64,000 nucleotides of DNA, from contig OY754981.1 of assembly GCA_963576475.1 (NCBI GenBank), positions 15,074,716 through 15,138,715 of the forward strand. Reading direction: 5' to 3'. This DNA is from Molanna angustata. Lineage: Eukaryota; Arthropoda; Insecta; Trichoptera; Molannidae. Shown piece by piece: positions 1 to 11,340 of this stretch (its first letter is position 1; each line of letters starts with the position of its first letter). The translations under genes were made by a program, and so were the position numbers. The notes beneath the pieces are model-generated. The model made no database searches. It saw only the letters and a list, made by a program, of their open reading frames with translations, and was not told the DNA's origin.

Positions 1-230
1 CCAGAAGCTCCCTCCACCCCTCCCTGACCATCGCTTTCTGCCGCCAATTCACAACGCCCACGATCCGCAAGTCCCTCTCTGCTCCATCTAACCATCTCAG
101 CTTTGGCCAACCGACCCTTCTTCTGCCCATTGGTCTTGTAACGAATATCCTTTTTAGTGGAAAGGGTTTCGTCCATTCTCGCTACGTGACCCAGCCATCG
201 GAGCCGACATATTTTGATGTACCTACTGGG
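1..230 (-). mobile_element. RTE-type LINE relic, ORF2 C-terminus
   Basis: Read on the minus strand, this end of the window encodes the basic C-terminal tail typical of insect RTE-like endonuclease/reverse transcriptases: a Gly-Arg-Arg-Arg-Val-Gly-Trp-Pro-Lys-Leu-Arg-Trp block preceded by a Trp-Val-Thr stretch where the usual 'W-x-GHV-x-R-M' motif should be. Stops and frame changes break it. The element is cut by the window edge. Family assignment rests on this tail only. Confidence 0.55.
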
Positions 231-350
231 TAACGTGTACATCTGAGTACAACTGGTACAGTTCGTGGTTGTACTTGATACGCCAGGCTCCAGGCTTCAG
301 GCTCTTTGTATATTATATGTACCCAATATTCGACACGGATTGTTTTAAAA

Positions 351-707
351 CAATATTTCCTGCCTAACTACCATATTCATTAATCCACTACCAATTTAAA
401 ACAATATTTCCTGCCTAACTACCATATTCATTAATCCACTACCAATTTCAAACAATATTTCCTGCCTAACTACCATATTCATTAATCCACTACCAATTTA
501 AAACAATATTTCCTGCCTAACTACCATATTCATTAATCCACTACCAATTTAAAACAATATTTCCTGCCTAACTACCATATTCATTAATCCACTACCAATT
601 TAAAACAATATTTCCTGCCTAACTACCATATTCATTAATCCACTACCAATTTAAAACAATATTTCCTGCCTAACTACCATATTCATTAATCAACTACCAA
701 TTTCTTC
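351..707. repeat. 51-bp tandem repeat, about 7 copies
   Basis: A unit beginning CAATATTTCCTGCC recurs at 351, 402, 453, 504, 555, 606 and 657, a constant 51-bp period. Copies differ by only a few substitutions (for example TTTCAAA for TTTAAAA in one copy). The near identity suggests recent expansion. No coding sense is seen. Confidence 0.95.
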
Positions 708-829
708 GCCTTAATGGTTTCTATCTATACCTAATATCCTCCACTCTCAAAATGATTTCAAATTTATTACTATTTTTAATTTATACTTACTAGCAGAAAT
801 CATCCTAATGATTGCGTGGAATGCCCCGT

Positions 830-1100
830 AAGCTATAAAAAAAATAGTCAATCAACAATGGCTCTACAGCCCGTTGTGTGCCTTCGTCACCATATTCATA
901 TATCCTGGCATGCACTCCTTCAATTCCTCATGCCAAGTCCCGCTGCACTCCATCCAACCATAGAAGTTTGGGTCTGCCAACGCTACGTCAACCTTGAGGC
1001 GTCTCATGAATAATCATTTTTGGTTTTTCTTTTCTTCAATGATTCTTACTATATGCCCGTCCCATCGCTGTCTTCCTATTTGTATGAACTGTACGATGTT
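830..1100 (-). mobile_element. RTE-type LINE relic
   Basis: The minus strand can be read as a degraded RTE ORF2 tail (a block like 'GRQRWDGHIVRI' followed by RRLKVDVALADPNF), with several stops. It is a second short C-terminal piece, separate from that at 1-230. The stretch from about 1100 to 1520 holds nothing I can identify. Confidence 0.4.
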
Positions 1101-1519
1101 TGGTTGATCATAAATGTTGTAGACTTCTTCATTGTAGGTATAGCATACTCCAAACTCCTTTATTCATAAATAAGTCCATAATCCTGTAGGTTTTAACTGG
1201 GGTAAATCTTAGAATAACGAGTTATTTATAAAATAAATATAAAAACAATATGTTTTCTAAAATATTTTACAAATATAAACACAAATAATATTAAAACTAC
1301 ACAATGCGGGTTGATGCCAATAATATTAGTTTTTGTGCACTTCGTACACATAACTTTTCCACATTTTTTTCCTTTTAAAGCCGACAATCTACGGGCGCTT
1401 TTGACGAGCCTGTACTAAAGCATTTTATACTGTACCTACAGCATTTGTGTTAATACCATAATATTGTTCTTTTACATATTTTATAATTTTTGTTGTAATT
1501 TAGATTTTATTCTTCTATT

Positions 1520-1965
1520 AGCTGACCCGACAGACGTTGTCCTGCCCGAACTATTTGTGAAACAAAAAATATACGTAACATAATATATTTGAATCATATG
1601 GATGTTATTATTCGCTGATTAAACTTACATTTTCTTGTTCGATGAGCCGCTAAATACCTTGAGGTTAGATTGATTGTCATTTCGTATATAATTGCAATAC
1701 AGCATATGTTCTTAGTGTTGTCAGATGGAGACATTCCTAATTCGACATTAGCGCCACTTATTAATTATTAATTTGTAGTTATAAAAAAATCATGTTTTTT
1801 ATTTTGCTTTTATTATATTAATGTTTAAAATTCCATTTTGCGAATCTAAACCATTTAGGGACTCACACAAATACACACGAAATTACATCAAAATCGGTTC
1901 AGCCGTTTAGGAAGAGTTCAGTGACATACACACGTACAGAAGAATTATATATACAAAGATATAAG
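1520..1965 (+). mobile_element. LINE 3' end or SINE-like repeat
   Basis: The segment starts with AGCTGACCCGACAGACGTTG and ends with AAAATCGGTTCAGCCGTTTA, then GGAAGAGTTCAGTGACATAC and CACACGTACAG. Such paired blocks are widespread at the 3' ends of RTE-like LINEs and their SINEs in insect genomes (recalled family knowledge, not searched). No ORF is present. A simple AT-rich tail follows. Confidence 0.55.
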
Positions 1966-2113
1966 TTAAGATAGTGCACTGGTGGAATATCATGGATCCG
2001 GTCCCGAATCTGATTTCGCACACTTATACTTAACACATTTTGCTTATTTTACAGGACGCGTTAACACTTTTTTCAATTATAGAAAAGTTGCAAAACTTTA
2101 TTTTTATTTATAG

Positions 2114-2291
2114 AAAAGTTGCAAAGATGCAGATATCGCAGTCCATGGATGTGGGGAATGATGGAGAGGAATTGTCGGTTTTGGGATGTGCCATTTTGCC
2201 AGGAGCCAAGCCTCGAGTGCCCACCATGAGCGAAAGAGACCTCACGAGGATGCATGCTGCGCATTTCTACGCAAGAGCAAGAAGATATTAG
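2114..2291 (+). CDS. candidate terminal coding exon, unidentified
   Basis: A reading frame of higher GC content than its surroundings runs from a good acceptor (TTTTTATTTATAG, exon from 2114) to a TAG stop at 2291. It encodes a hydrophilic C-terminal segment that includes QISQSMDVGNDGEELSVLG and ends in HAAHFYARARRY. It does not resemble the LINE tails on either side. I do not recognise the family and no upstream exon of the same gene is visible in the window. It could be the last exon of a plus-strand gene whose other exons lie to the left, or a chance ORF in repeat DNA. The GAAAAGTTGCAAA segment before it is duplicated (near 2086 and 2112), giving two possible acceptors. Confidence 0.35.
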
Positions 2292-2329
2292 TCGAAATCC
2301 GTTTTCAAAAGATTTAATTAATGTATGGA

Positions 2330-2600
2330 GTGCCATATAATCCAAAAGGTTGCCTAGCAGAAGTGGAACTGGGCAGGACATGTCGCCCGAACCACAGACT
2401 CCAGATGGACAAGAATGGCGATCTAGAACTGGCAAAAGAAGTGTTGGAGGCCTCAAACAATGTAGTCTGATGATATAAGACGAGTGGCTGGAGGCGGATG
2501 GATGCGGTCTGCTCAGGGTAGGGAAGTGTGGAGGTCTCAGGGGGAGGCCTATGTCCATTACTGGATGAAGGAGGGCAAAAGAAGAAGAAGAAGAAGATGG
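2330..2600 (+). mobile_element. RTE-type LINE 3' end relic
   Basis: The plus strand encodes a degraded ORF2 C-terminus with the 'W-N-W-AGHVART' block (about 2355-2385). Then comes GGGGGAGGCCTATGTCCATT, a common end of insect RTE LINEs, and a GAAGAAGAAG tail at about 2578-2597. Frames are broken by stops. The orientation is opposite to the relic at 1-230. Confidence 0.6.
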
Positions 2601-4505
2601 AGTGCGCTTCCCTTTAAAATCGTTCATTGGACATATTTCTTAAAACCAAAACATGCCATATTACGCAAATTTTAAACATAACCTGTTCATTTTATCATAA
2701 AAAACATATTATTTATATATGAAAGTAATCATTGATTACGTAAACATATTTGAATATCTTTCAAAGATATACAAAGATTTCTTAACTGCTACATAAATTT
2801 AAATATTCCCTAAATTATTTTAAATATTTGGTATTACATAAATTAAAGATTCATTTTTAAAGTAGATAATTTTTAGGTTTTACCTATTTTCAATTTGGTA
2901 TGATACAAAAAATATTTTTTATATATTATAGAATTAAATAAATAAATGTACAAAACAATGTAGTGAGTATTATTGTCATAAGGAAATTGAAATTATAGTC
3001 TTAAAAAATAAAACATTAAAATAATCCATATAGAAACAGATACTATAGTTATAAGTGGCATCCATACTATTCAATAAAATGTTTGTAAAACTTACAATAT
3101 GAAGGTATAAAAATATTTCTTAGATTTCTAGGATTAATGTTTATAGAAAACTTGGATGCATGAATTAATTTGGTCAAAATAAGAAAGATAAGGCAATATT
3201 AATCATATTGGATTGAACAGAGATATTGGAAGGATTAAGAATATGATATTATCGATAGTGTGTTTTTTTTGTAAAAAAAGAGTTTATATGATTGCGTAGA
3301 ATCTGAAACTTAAAAAAAAACCTAGTTGTCAGAATTGTAACATAAGAATACGATGTTTTTTTATATAATTCTAAATATTGTTTTTTTTTAATAAATTTTG
3401 AAAACATGAAAAAAACGATTCCTCTATTGTTTTAACCAACATATAATTATTTATTATCAATTTCATAAGTTTAAAAGTGTTCACACAGTAGGTATAACTG
3501 CCTTTATTTTTAAATTTATTTAGTTTATTTATTTAGTTGATACCAAAGTAAATTGTTAACCACGAGATATTTTTATTTAAATAAATAATTCATTTGTTGT
3601 AGTTTAGAAACATTTTGTAATAGTATTTTAATACTGAATAAATATACGCATAAAAATGTTTTCGATTTCAAATATATTGGTACCTACTAAAAACTGTATC
3701 GACCATAGAAAAAAATAAAACAATAAATCATAAAGCAAATTATATATTTCATATAAAATTGAGTGTGAGTCTTGATATAGTTTTTACTTAATTATGTAAA
3801 TATTCCTTAATATTAATAAAAATATTTTTCATTAAATGAATAATATTATATAAAATTAGATTTGTAGTAGAAAAAGACGCTTACATATCGTCGCCATAGA
3901 GTAAAAATATGTCGAATTGAATAAATTTTGGCTCAAAATTACAGAAACACATTTTTAATATTTATGATTTTTATGTATTTACTAATATTTAGTTCTTTAT
4001 GACTTTGAACCCCTTTTATCTCAGAATGAACTCTATGGCGACGTTATAATTTAAAAAAAAAATATTTGTTACAAATAAATTGAATTTATTAATGCTTAGG
4101 TACGCATACGTTCTTTAGGGATATAAAATAAAATTTTATAGCATTTAATGCACAGTTATTGAATTTCTCATTTTATTATTTATGTTATTCATATACATAT
4201 TTACTATATTCACAATCTTTATCAAGTAAGTTACAAAAAATGTAAATAAAAATATTTTAATTCCATTCAGATTTTTTATTTCATTTATTTAAACTTATAA
4301 ATAAACAAACAAATTTTGACAACAATGCAAGATTGAAGGACGCCGAGGGCCCGACAGAAGATATTATGTCCTAGCTACAAAATTTGAAGGAGTGGATCGG
4401 CATCCGGAACTTGGAGGAGCTGGGTCGCAGAATCAAGAAGTGTTCGCCAACGTTGAGGGGACTCAACAAGGCACACGAAGTATGGCTTTTTGTATGTATG
4501 CGTTG
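2601..4505. other. AT-rich intergenic DNA
   Basis: About 1.9 kb of very AT-rich sequence with no gene I can support. It contains one inverted repeat (listed separately) and a short island of higher GC content at about 4325-4490. The island can be read as a short basic peptide (LKEWIGIRNLEELGRRIKKC) but has no start, splice signal or known family. TTTATT at 4275-4280 and 4284-4289, read on the minus strand as AATAAA, may be the BBS5 polyadenylation signals. Confidence 0.5.
3889..4043. repeat. short inverted-repeat element (possible MITE)
   Basis: CGTCGCCATAGAGT at 3889-3902 is matched exactly by its reverse complement at 4030-4043, enclosing 127 bp of AT-rich DNA. The ends look like terminal inverted repeats. 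The outer limits and target duplication are not clear. Confidence 0.5.
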
Positions 4506-7500
4506 TTAAGATGAAGGCAGTACTTCCCAGAGAGATTTAAGGGTAAGACCATGAGGTGGTGGTTCAATTGCCAGTCCCAAGTATGGACTGTAGACTGGTG
4601 CCGGAGGATCCTCTCTATCCACAGCCCGTTGAGCAGCCAGATAAAGAGCTGGTCCCATTTCACCTCGAGGCTCTCCTATTTCTTCCACCTCATCGTCTAA
4701 ATCGTCACTGGGTAGTGCAGCAACATGCTGAAAGAGAACATGTAACAGCAAAATTTAATATTTTTTCCGTAATATAATCGAATTGGTTTTTAAATTATAA
4801 ATAAATTTGGTATTGTAAAATAATACCAAAGTTTTCAGTTCTTCTACTTTAATGAAACTGACTAGTTTATGTCATCCAGTGACCATTTTCAAAGTGTCAC
4901 TGGATCACTGGTCACTGGATGACCGAAACTAGTCAGTGTTATTAAAGTAGTAGAACTGAAAACTTTGGTTTTATTTTACTATACCAAATTTATTTATAAT
5001 TTGAAATGGAGTTCTACCAAGAATTGTCCGTAGAAAAGTTAAAAAAAGAATTGGTTTTTGTTTTGTTTCTGTATTTACTTCTTAGCAAACCTTCATAAAT
5101 AAGTAGGTATATTGTATTCCAATCAATTTTACAGCCCAAATCTTTATGAAAAAAATATGATTCAAAATAAACATTTTTTGAAACATATTCTGATTTAGAA
5201 ATAAATATTTTTTTATGATTTATGTGCCAGTCACCAACTTTTTACACGAAATCGATTCGATGAAATTGATGATTTCCAAATTATCAATAAATTTATTTAT
5301 TTATTTACAACATACATGGACTTTACAAGACGAAGAGGTCTGATAACAATAATAAGAATATAAAATAAAACATTTAAAAAAGAGATCACAGTCGAAGGTA
5401 CACGTTCACATCAACACATCCATATCATCGATACCTACTATGTTTTGCTGTCAGCATAATGTTCATGCTCTCCAAAATGCTAGGGATATTCCCTGGGTTA
5501 TTTTTGGAGCAAATTTTGATTTTTGTAAATAAAACAAAATTATTTCAATTAAACTGATAATAGCATAATGGGATCTGGGCATTCAGAACTTGTTCATACA
5601 TACTCATATACTTCCTACATATATGAAGTATATGAGTGCACACAGAAATACACACAGAAATTATCTCTATACACACATTATACATTCATATAATTATAAC
5701 CTGATTTGTCCAGGTGTACTGGACTCCAAAGATCGGTTTGTTGATATAAACCGAGTGCAGAGCGCAGAGTTCTTTGTGGAGTGGTGGAAGGCGGTCTGGA
5801 GGATCCACACGGAAGCCAAGGACATATCCTCCACCTGGACCAGACGTCACAATCACCAGAGCTTCTCCAAACTTTGACTCACGAACTTTTATCTGTTGAA
5901 ATAATAAAAACGTACAATAACACATTTGATAAAAAAAAATCAATAAAATGAAATTGGAATTTTTTGAACAAGTTAATTTAACACGCACCCAATAACAATT
6001 TGCCACCTATTGGAGACCAATGGAGCCTTACTTAATATATGCATCTTGACTATAATCCGACTTCGTTGGATAACATATCATCATCGTCAGTGTCGTCTTC
6101 CTCATTGTTAAGAGTTGTGATCAGCCTGTCTCCTCACCATCATGATGCTGTTTATTGTAGTCCTCCATTTCTCCTGACACACCGCTCTCCTTATTGTTTC
6201 AACCACCGATGTTCCAGTGTCAACCCTAATCTGGCCTGTCCATCTTGTGGGAGATCCCTTTTTTCCCCTTATACATTCAAACCCGCCAATGACAACCAGC
6301 TTTTCAAGGCTATCCTCATCGCGTCTGACGATGTGTCCAAATAACTTAATTAAATATTAGTAGTAATGTTTTAAATGGTAAGTACCTAATACCGATGATG
6401 TTTACTGTCTCACAAACCTTACATAAAGTTCAGCTGAAAAACTAGAAATCGAGCCTGGAGCTTAAGCTCAGGAGTCAGTTTGTTGAAACGACTCAGCCTA
6501 AGTGAGTCCCGAAGACATTTTCGACTGGAGATTTCAAAATATTGCCAGCTTTTATTACTCATTTGTTTACAAGGCTATATTACTCATTTGTTTACAAGGC
6601 TATATTACTCATTTGTTTACAAGGCTATATTACTCATTTGTTTACAAGGCTATATTACTCATTTGTTTACAAGGCTATATTACTCATTTGTTTACAAGGC
6701 TATATTACTCATTTGTTTACAAGGCTATATTACTCATTTGTTTACAAGGCTATATTACTCATTTGTTTACAAGGCTATATTACTCATTTGTTTACAAGGC
6801 TATATTACTCATTTGTGCAGATGTAGTATAGGTAATGGGCGAACGATTTTTAATAAGTTGAGTGCCGAGATTGGAGGTTTTTAATAAGTTGAGTGCCGAG
6901 ATTGGAGGTTTTTAATAAGTTGAGTGCCGAGATTGGAGGTTTTTAATAAGTTGAGTGCCGAGATTGGAGGTTTTTAATAAGTTGAGTGCCGAGATTGGAG
7001 GTTTTTCTCCACACATATATTTTTTTATTATAACTCAATATTATTAAACCGTTATGTTTAAATTCACTTGCCTGTCTGTACTGAAATTTTTTCAATCGAT
7101 TTTTAACTAACTTTCCGACCAGTCAGAGCTCTGAAACTTTCAGAAATTATGTATTCCTGATGAAAATACATGTTAAAACTGTTTCCAGCTTGATTAAATT
7201 CATATTTTGATAAATTGAACGATTTTGTATTTCTGAACTTAAATTGTGACTGCTATACATGTTGCATAATATTCAGGCGTTATTTATGTCGACATAAGAT
7301 TGATTTTGAAACTTTGTAAAGGTGTCCTCAAATATATTTTTTTATTTACTTGTTTTATACTAACATTTTCGATTTGTATGTATGGAAGCGAAACGTTGAA
7401 TGTCTCATTGATGTCTGCGTACCAAACCACTCTGATGTTGGTTACAATCATTGTACCAAGGTTTCCAGTATCACTCGACAAATTCCATACTCCATGCTGA

Positions 7501-9159
7501 GATGTGTGTATCTAGAAATTATTTAGTTAGTATTCGACAACACTGAAAATACGTGGCGATTTAAAGTAATAGATTTTTATTTTATTTATTTAAATTTTAT
7601 TAAAAGGGTACATCGACAGGTCTCCAGCTTACAATTTTCATTAAAAGAAGGTAATATTGGTTATTATTATGAGTGCTGGACGTCCAATTATGGATGCACA
7701 CAAAATTACATAAGCTCTTAATCAATCACACACGTTAGTTACATAAGTATGAGTTACATAAATAAGTTATAGATGTTACACAAGTTACATAAGTAGAAGT
7801 AAAAAATAGGTACATAAGAAGATAATTTAATAAAATTAAAAATGTATACTTCCTATATGATAATGGAATCTTTTACCTGTTCTAATGGCAAAATTTTTAA
7901 GCTCTTGCTCTGTATTATGGCTCCTCTTAGTTTCATTTCACGATAGAGTCTGGTAGATATATATGCCCTGGAAGTGATTTTCATAGTATAAATAAGTTCG
8001 TTGGTAAATTTTCTCGATTTATTGATTTCGAATCAAAAATATATTTGGTTTCCATTTTTTAATTCAATTAAATTGTTCAAGTTACATATCGAAACACATC
8101 ATACCTACAGCCATAACCGGATAAGTCATAGTTTTACCGAAAACAATGAATAAAGGCGACAAACTATTGAGAAGCACTAACAATCCTAATATAAATAATA
8201 TACAAAGAGGTACAGAAGTACCCATCTGATTCGTCAGTCTGAAAATAGTCCATATTCTCATTTATCTACAAAGATTCAATGATCTTGTGGTGGTATAAAA
8301 TTTTAATAGATAAAGGGTGGATCATCTTACTTGTGGACTCCCATGACGCTCGTAAAATGACGCATATTTCCTGGAATAAGGTTGGTGAAGATGAATTCAT
8401 ATCGACTATTATTGAAGGACGTGAGCATGTAAAGTGCCTCGGCTGTACCACGAATTGTTGACCTCACCATCTTTGTACTTGTGCTCAGAATGCAATTGTA
8501 ACCGATACCTGATAATTTGATATAAACATTAAATTATGAAAATTATCATTAAGAAACAAATAACAATATTATCGGATCTATCATACCATACAATACAATC
8601 ATTTCCTTATTTGGGGTAGTCAGAGAGATAACGAATGCCAGACTCCTATTTATCACACGCCATCTTTCCATCGTCACATACACGCTCGTCTCTTATTATA
8701 ATTTCTAGAGTTTCCGTCTTTCAAATTTCCATTTATGCGATCGTCACAACTTTTCCTTGGCCGACCTCTATTTTTTGTTCCTCATTTATCAGCCTTGCAT
8801 ACTTTTTTGTCAGACGGTCATCACTCATTCTTCCTATGTGGCCAAATCACTTTAGGGCATTTATTTTCATCTTACTCATGATATCTCTTTCAATCAAAGA
8901 TTCACGTCTAATATCAAAATTTCTTATCCAACTGTCGATTCGTTCAAGAGAATGAAATTCTATTGAAGGAAGAGGCAGTATAAATTCAAGACGCGTGTAC
9001 GAAGGAACATTTTGTATGGTGTAGTGGACTTTTTGCATGCTAATAACACAAACTAGAGGCCTCGCAGCATATATGTTCCCATACATCGATTTACTCAGAA
9101 TTCAGAGTAGAACATTTTAAGTGAGTTTTGTGTGTATGTGTGTGTGTGTATGTGTGTGT

Positions 9160-9199
<40 letters not shown>

Positions 9200-10906
9200 T
9201 ATAACTTTTGATCCGCTCAATTTGCAGAGCTCAAATATTCAGAATATATAAACAGTTATAGGCCTACAAAACTTTTAAACTCATAATTGTGAATTTTTGT
9301 TTCAGTCAGGGGTTATCAACTTTAGAAATTTTGGTTTATTTTTCCATATATCTCAGAAACCATAAAAGCTAGAACGCTGAAAATTGGTATAAACATAGAC
9401 AAATACAAAATCTCAAATTAATTTTTTTTTTCAATTCCAGGGTTTCTCAAACATTTTTTATTAAGAAAAATATTTTTTTATGATAAATTTATGAGTTTAA
9501 CTGTCTATATTTCCATTTTTTAAAAATATCGAAAAAAGCCGAAACACCCCAACTAGATAATTTAATTTTGTATAAAAAATATTAACATTGTATTAGCATA
9601 CCTATACAATTTTTATAAAAATTGAATTTAGTGACGACATTGCTTCATACAATTTGCATGGCGGTCGTCTACACACAATATCTAAGAAGACTTGATACTA
9701 ATCTCCAAACATACATACATACCATCATGCTGTTTTCATATTCTGGGTAGGATTAAAGGACTGACCTCCATACTGTTTTATCTTGACATACAAACCTAGG
9801 TACATGTGTTGTATAGAAAACCAAATATCTTAAAATATTAAATAATTTGTATTTATGGGTTTATAGTTTGGTAGGTACTTATTCTTCAACTATACATACT
9901 ATCGCTATCGACAGTTGGATCTCATGTGTTACATGCAACTATTTCTATCATAATTCGTTTTATCACACATTGTCTGATCTAAGGAAAATGTAATCATCAA
10001 ATGGTTTTTCATATATGTACATAGGTTGATTCTCGGTGCAGCCAGAGAATGCCACAGCACTCGTAAGTTAGTCACAACTAATCGCCCTCTGGTACCGCCA
10101 TTGCCTTTTGTATCTTCTACAGAATCCAAGCGATCCAGAATTTTTTCTCCTGGACGCATCCTCATTAATCTGAAATATATATCCAACTGTTAAACAAAAA
10201 TATTTTACTTTATTTCAGTTTTATAGTAGATACTTTATATTCATGGTAATCATGGAATGAACAATATTGAATTCGTCATTGCAAGACCTCGGTCTCTGGT
10301 CATGGTCTAAGATTGTAATATCAAAAGTCTCATACGAGTCCTGCGGTCTTGTGTGAGATGTTAAATTGTGTTGTTTTTAAATTAAGTTTTGAATTCAAGT
10401 GCCTAAAATTGCTCGGTCATGCATGTTCTGGATGTTCTCACCATTGACTAAAATACATGACATAAAACGGACCTAATCCATTATGGCTCTCCTAAATATA
10501 CTCTTTTCTTTTTCCCTTCTATTTTGTATCAGAAAAATATAAGTATTTTTTTTTATATTTGAATAAAACAACATATAGATCAATGCTTATCCACTTGTTT
10601 TATTATTTTGCTACCTTTGGAATGGGGCAAAATAACACTAGGTTTTTATGAGAAAAATCTGTTTCCATTATCATATATAATCTAAGGTTTCCATATTCCT
10701 CAAATTCCATACTGTTCAGGCTCTTGAGAATGGATAATGATAAATATACATCGTATTTATAAAAATGCAATGAACGTTATCTTGAATTTGTATATTGCCG
10801 TTGATTGTTATTAATTTTATAAGCACCGTTTATAGTAAAATTAATAAAACACTTACGAAAATGGTAAATCAAAACGAATTTCCCGGTCTTGCCAAATGTG
10901 TCCCAT
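4506..10906 (-). CDS. BBS5: Bardet-Biedl syndrome 5 protein homologue (BBSome subunit)
   Basis: BBS5 is a subunit of the BBSome, the coat-like complex that moves membrane proteins into and out of cilia; it carries two PH-like (DM16) domains that bind phosphoinositides. Seven coding exons join in phase: 10857-10906, 10021-10169, 8331-8508, 7877-7967, 7365-7511, 5701-5892 and 4506-4727. The product is 342 aa, against about 341 in vertebrates. Recognisable blocks are WQDREIRFD (exon 1), [19 protein letters not shown] and [12 protein letters not shown] (exon 2), [11 protein letters not shown] (exon 3), [14 protein letters not shown] and [13 protein letters not shown] (exon 5), ESKFG and [12 protein letters not shown] (exon 6), and the C-terminal [13 protein letters not shown]. 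In insects cilia occur only on sensory neurons and sperm, so expression there is expected. Introns 2 and 5 carry LINE relics and tandem arrays. The exon 2 donor (T|GTACAT) is the weakest junction. Confidence 0.95.
4792..5003. repeat. long hairpin, foldback element in BBS5 intron 6
   Basis: About 85 bp of left arm (AAATTATAAATAAATTTGGT, then ACCAAAGTTTTCAGTTCTTC and a ACTGACTAGTTT block) is repeated inverted on the right, ending TTTATTTATAATTT. The centre is a nested set of CACTGG/CCAGTG palindromes (4876-4923). GAATTGGTTTTT occurs at 4780-4791 and again at 5048-5059, a possible 12-bp target duplication if the element extends to 5047. It begins only about 60 bp upstream of the last BBS5 exon, next to its acceptor. 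Confidence 0.75.
6040..6350 (-). mobile_element. RTE-type LINE relic in BBS5 intron 5
   Basis: The minus strand encodes fragments of an RTE ORF2 C-terminus: a [13 protein letters not shown] block, then [15 protein letters not shown] and ETIRRAVC. The '[11 protein letters not shown]' part corresponds to the basic 'GRPRLRW' region of the family. It is truncated and frame-broken. Confidence 0.55.
6554..6817. repeat. 25-bp tandem repeat, about 10.5 copies
   Basis: The unit ATTACTCATTTGTTTACAAG plus GCTAT repeats with a strict 25-bp period and almost no variation. Because 25 is not a multiple of 3, all three plus frames stay open across it and give spurious ORFs of about 100 aa. It lies in BBS5 intron 5. 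Confidence 0.97.
6846..7005. repeat. 31-bp tandem repeat, about 5 copies
   Basis: The unit TTTTTAATAAGTTGAGTGCC plus GAGATTGGAGG recurs every 31 bp (TAATAAGTTG at 6851, 6882, 6913 and so on). It starts about 30 bp after the 25-bp array but is unrelated in sequence. Copies look identical. Confidence 0.95.
8620..8870 (-). mobile_element. RTE-type LINE relic in BBS5 intron 2
   Basis: The minus strand encodes a [15 protein letters not shown] block, the 'W-x-GH-x-x-RM' region of an RTE-like ORF2 tail, followed by a degraded stretch with stops. It lies just upstream (in plus coordinates downstream) of BBS5 exon 3. Confidence 0.5.
9120..9935 (+). repeat. dispersed repeat, copy A, with a (GT)n tract
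   Basis: The copy starts with a GT-rich microsatellite (9129-9195) and contains CCCTTATAACTTTTGATCCG, CCAGGGTTTCTCAAA, CCCCAACTAGATAAT, GTGACGACATTGCTTCATAC and ends near GACAGTTGGATCTCAT (9911-9926). Blocks in the same order recur at 27846-28165, and forward plus inverted around the LOA element (32390-32623 and 36345-36740). The GACAGTTGGATCTCAT end block also occurs inverted near 63870. No ORF is seen, so it is a non-coding mobile repeat of unknown class. Confidence 0.7.
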
Positions 10907-11061
10907 TTTTATAATTTATTTCAAAAGTCTAAAAATAAATAGGTTAAAAAACATTAATAATATCAACAAACAAAAAAACTGTAACTAGATGTATGCAATT
11001 TGATTTTATAATCAAACTCTACGGTGTAATTGTTATGTCAAAAATGTTTTGTATCTGTATT

Positions 11062-11075
11062 GTTCCCATAGCAAC
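11062..11075. promoter_or_regulatory. X-box (RFX binding site) of BBS5
   Basis: GTTCCCATAGCAAC is a full two-half-site X-box (GTTNCC-AT-RGNAAC type) lying 156 bp upstream of the BBS5 ATG. RFX factors bind such sites upstream of ciliary genes, including BBS genes, in animals. The match to both half-sites and the position in front of a ciliary gene support a functional site. Confidence 0.85.
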
Positions 11076-11266
11076 GCTCAGTCGGCCATATATTTTTATC
11101 ACACGACAAGGGAAATACGATTAAATAATCATCGTTCAGAAGCATCGTATTATAGGTCATGTTTTTGAAATTTGGGGATTTCAGGATTTTTCACACATTT
11201 CTATTTTAATCATAAAAAATTTCAATCATAAAATGAGTACTATTTTCGGGAGACTCCGTGTTAAAC

Positions 11267-11340
11267 CAATAGATTTTTATTATAAAAAACTAGATGAAGT
11301 ACTCCGTGCAAAAAGTGAGTCATGGAATATCGCGCGTTTG
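11267..11340 (+). repeat. left arm of a TIR element (MITE-like end)
   Basis: The block CAATAGATTTTTATTATA, then CTAGATG, CTCCGTGCAAAAAGTGAGTC matches the left half of the 128-bp MITE at 51723-51850. The right half is not here; a matching right half in the correct orientation is at 25868-25922. Between them lie the nested LINE and gypsy elements. Confidence 0.6.

Noticed and set aside
345..710. Regular 51-bp repeats as a CRISPR-like array
   Set aside because: There are no unique spacers; units are wholly contiguous, and the DNA is animal nuclear.
2073..2627. Minus ORF of 184 aa, Ser/His/Leu-rich
   Set aside because: Antisense to the candidate exon and the LINE tail, composed of low-complexity codons (TCTTC repeats); no known domain.
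6480..6884. Overlapping ORFs of 94-134 aa with repeated [12 protein letters not shown]
   Set aside because: They are translations of the 25-bp tandem repeat, which happens to lack stops in all plus frames.
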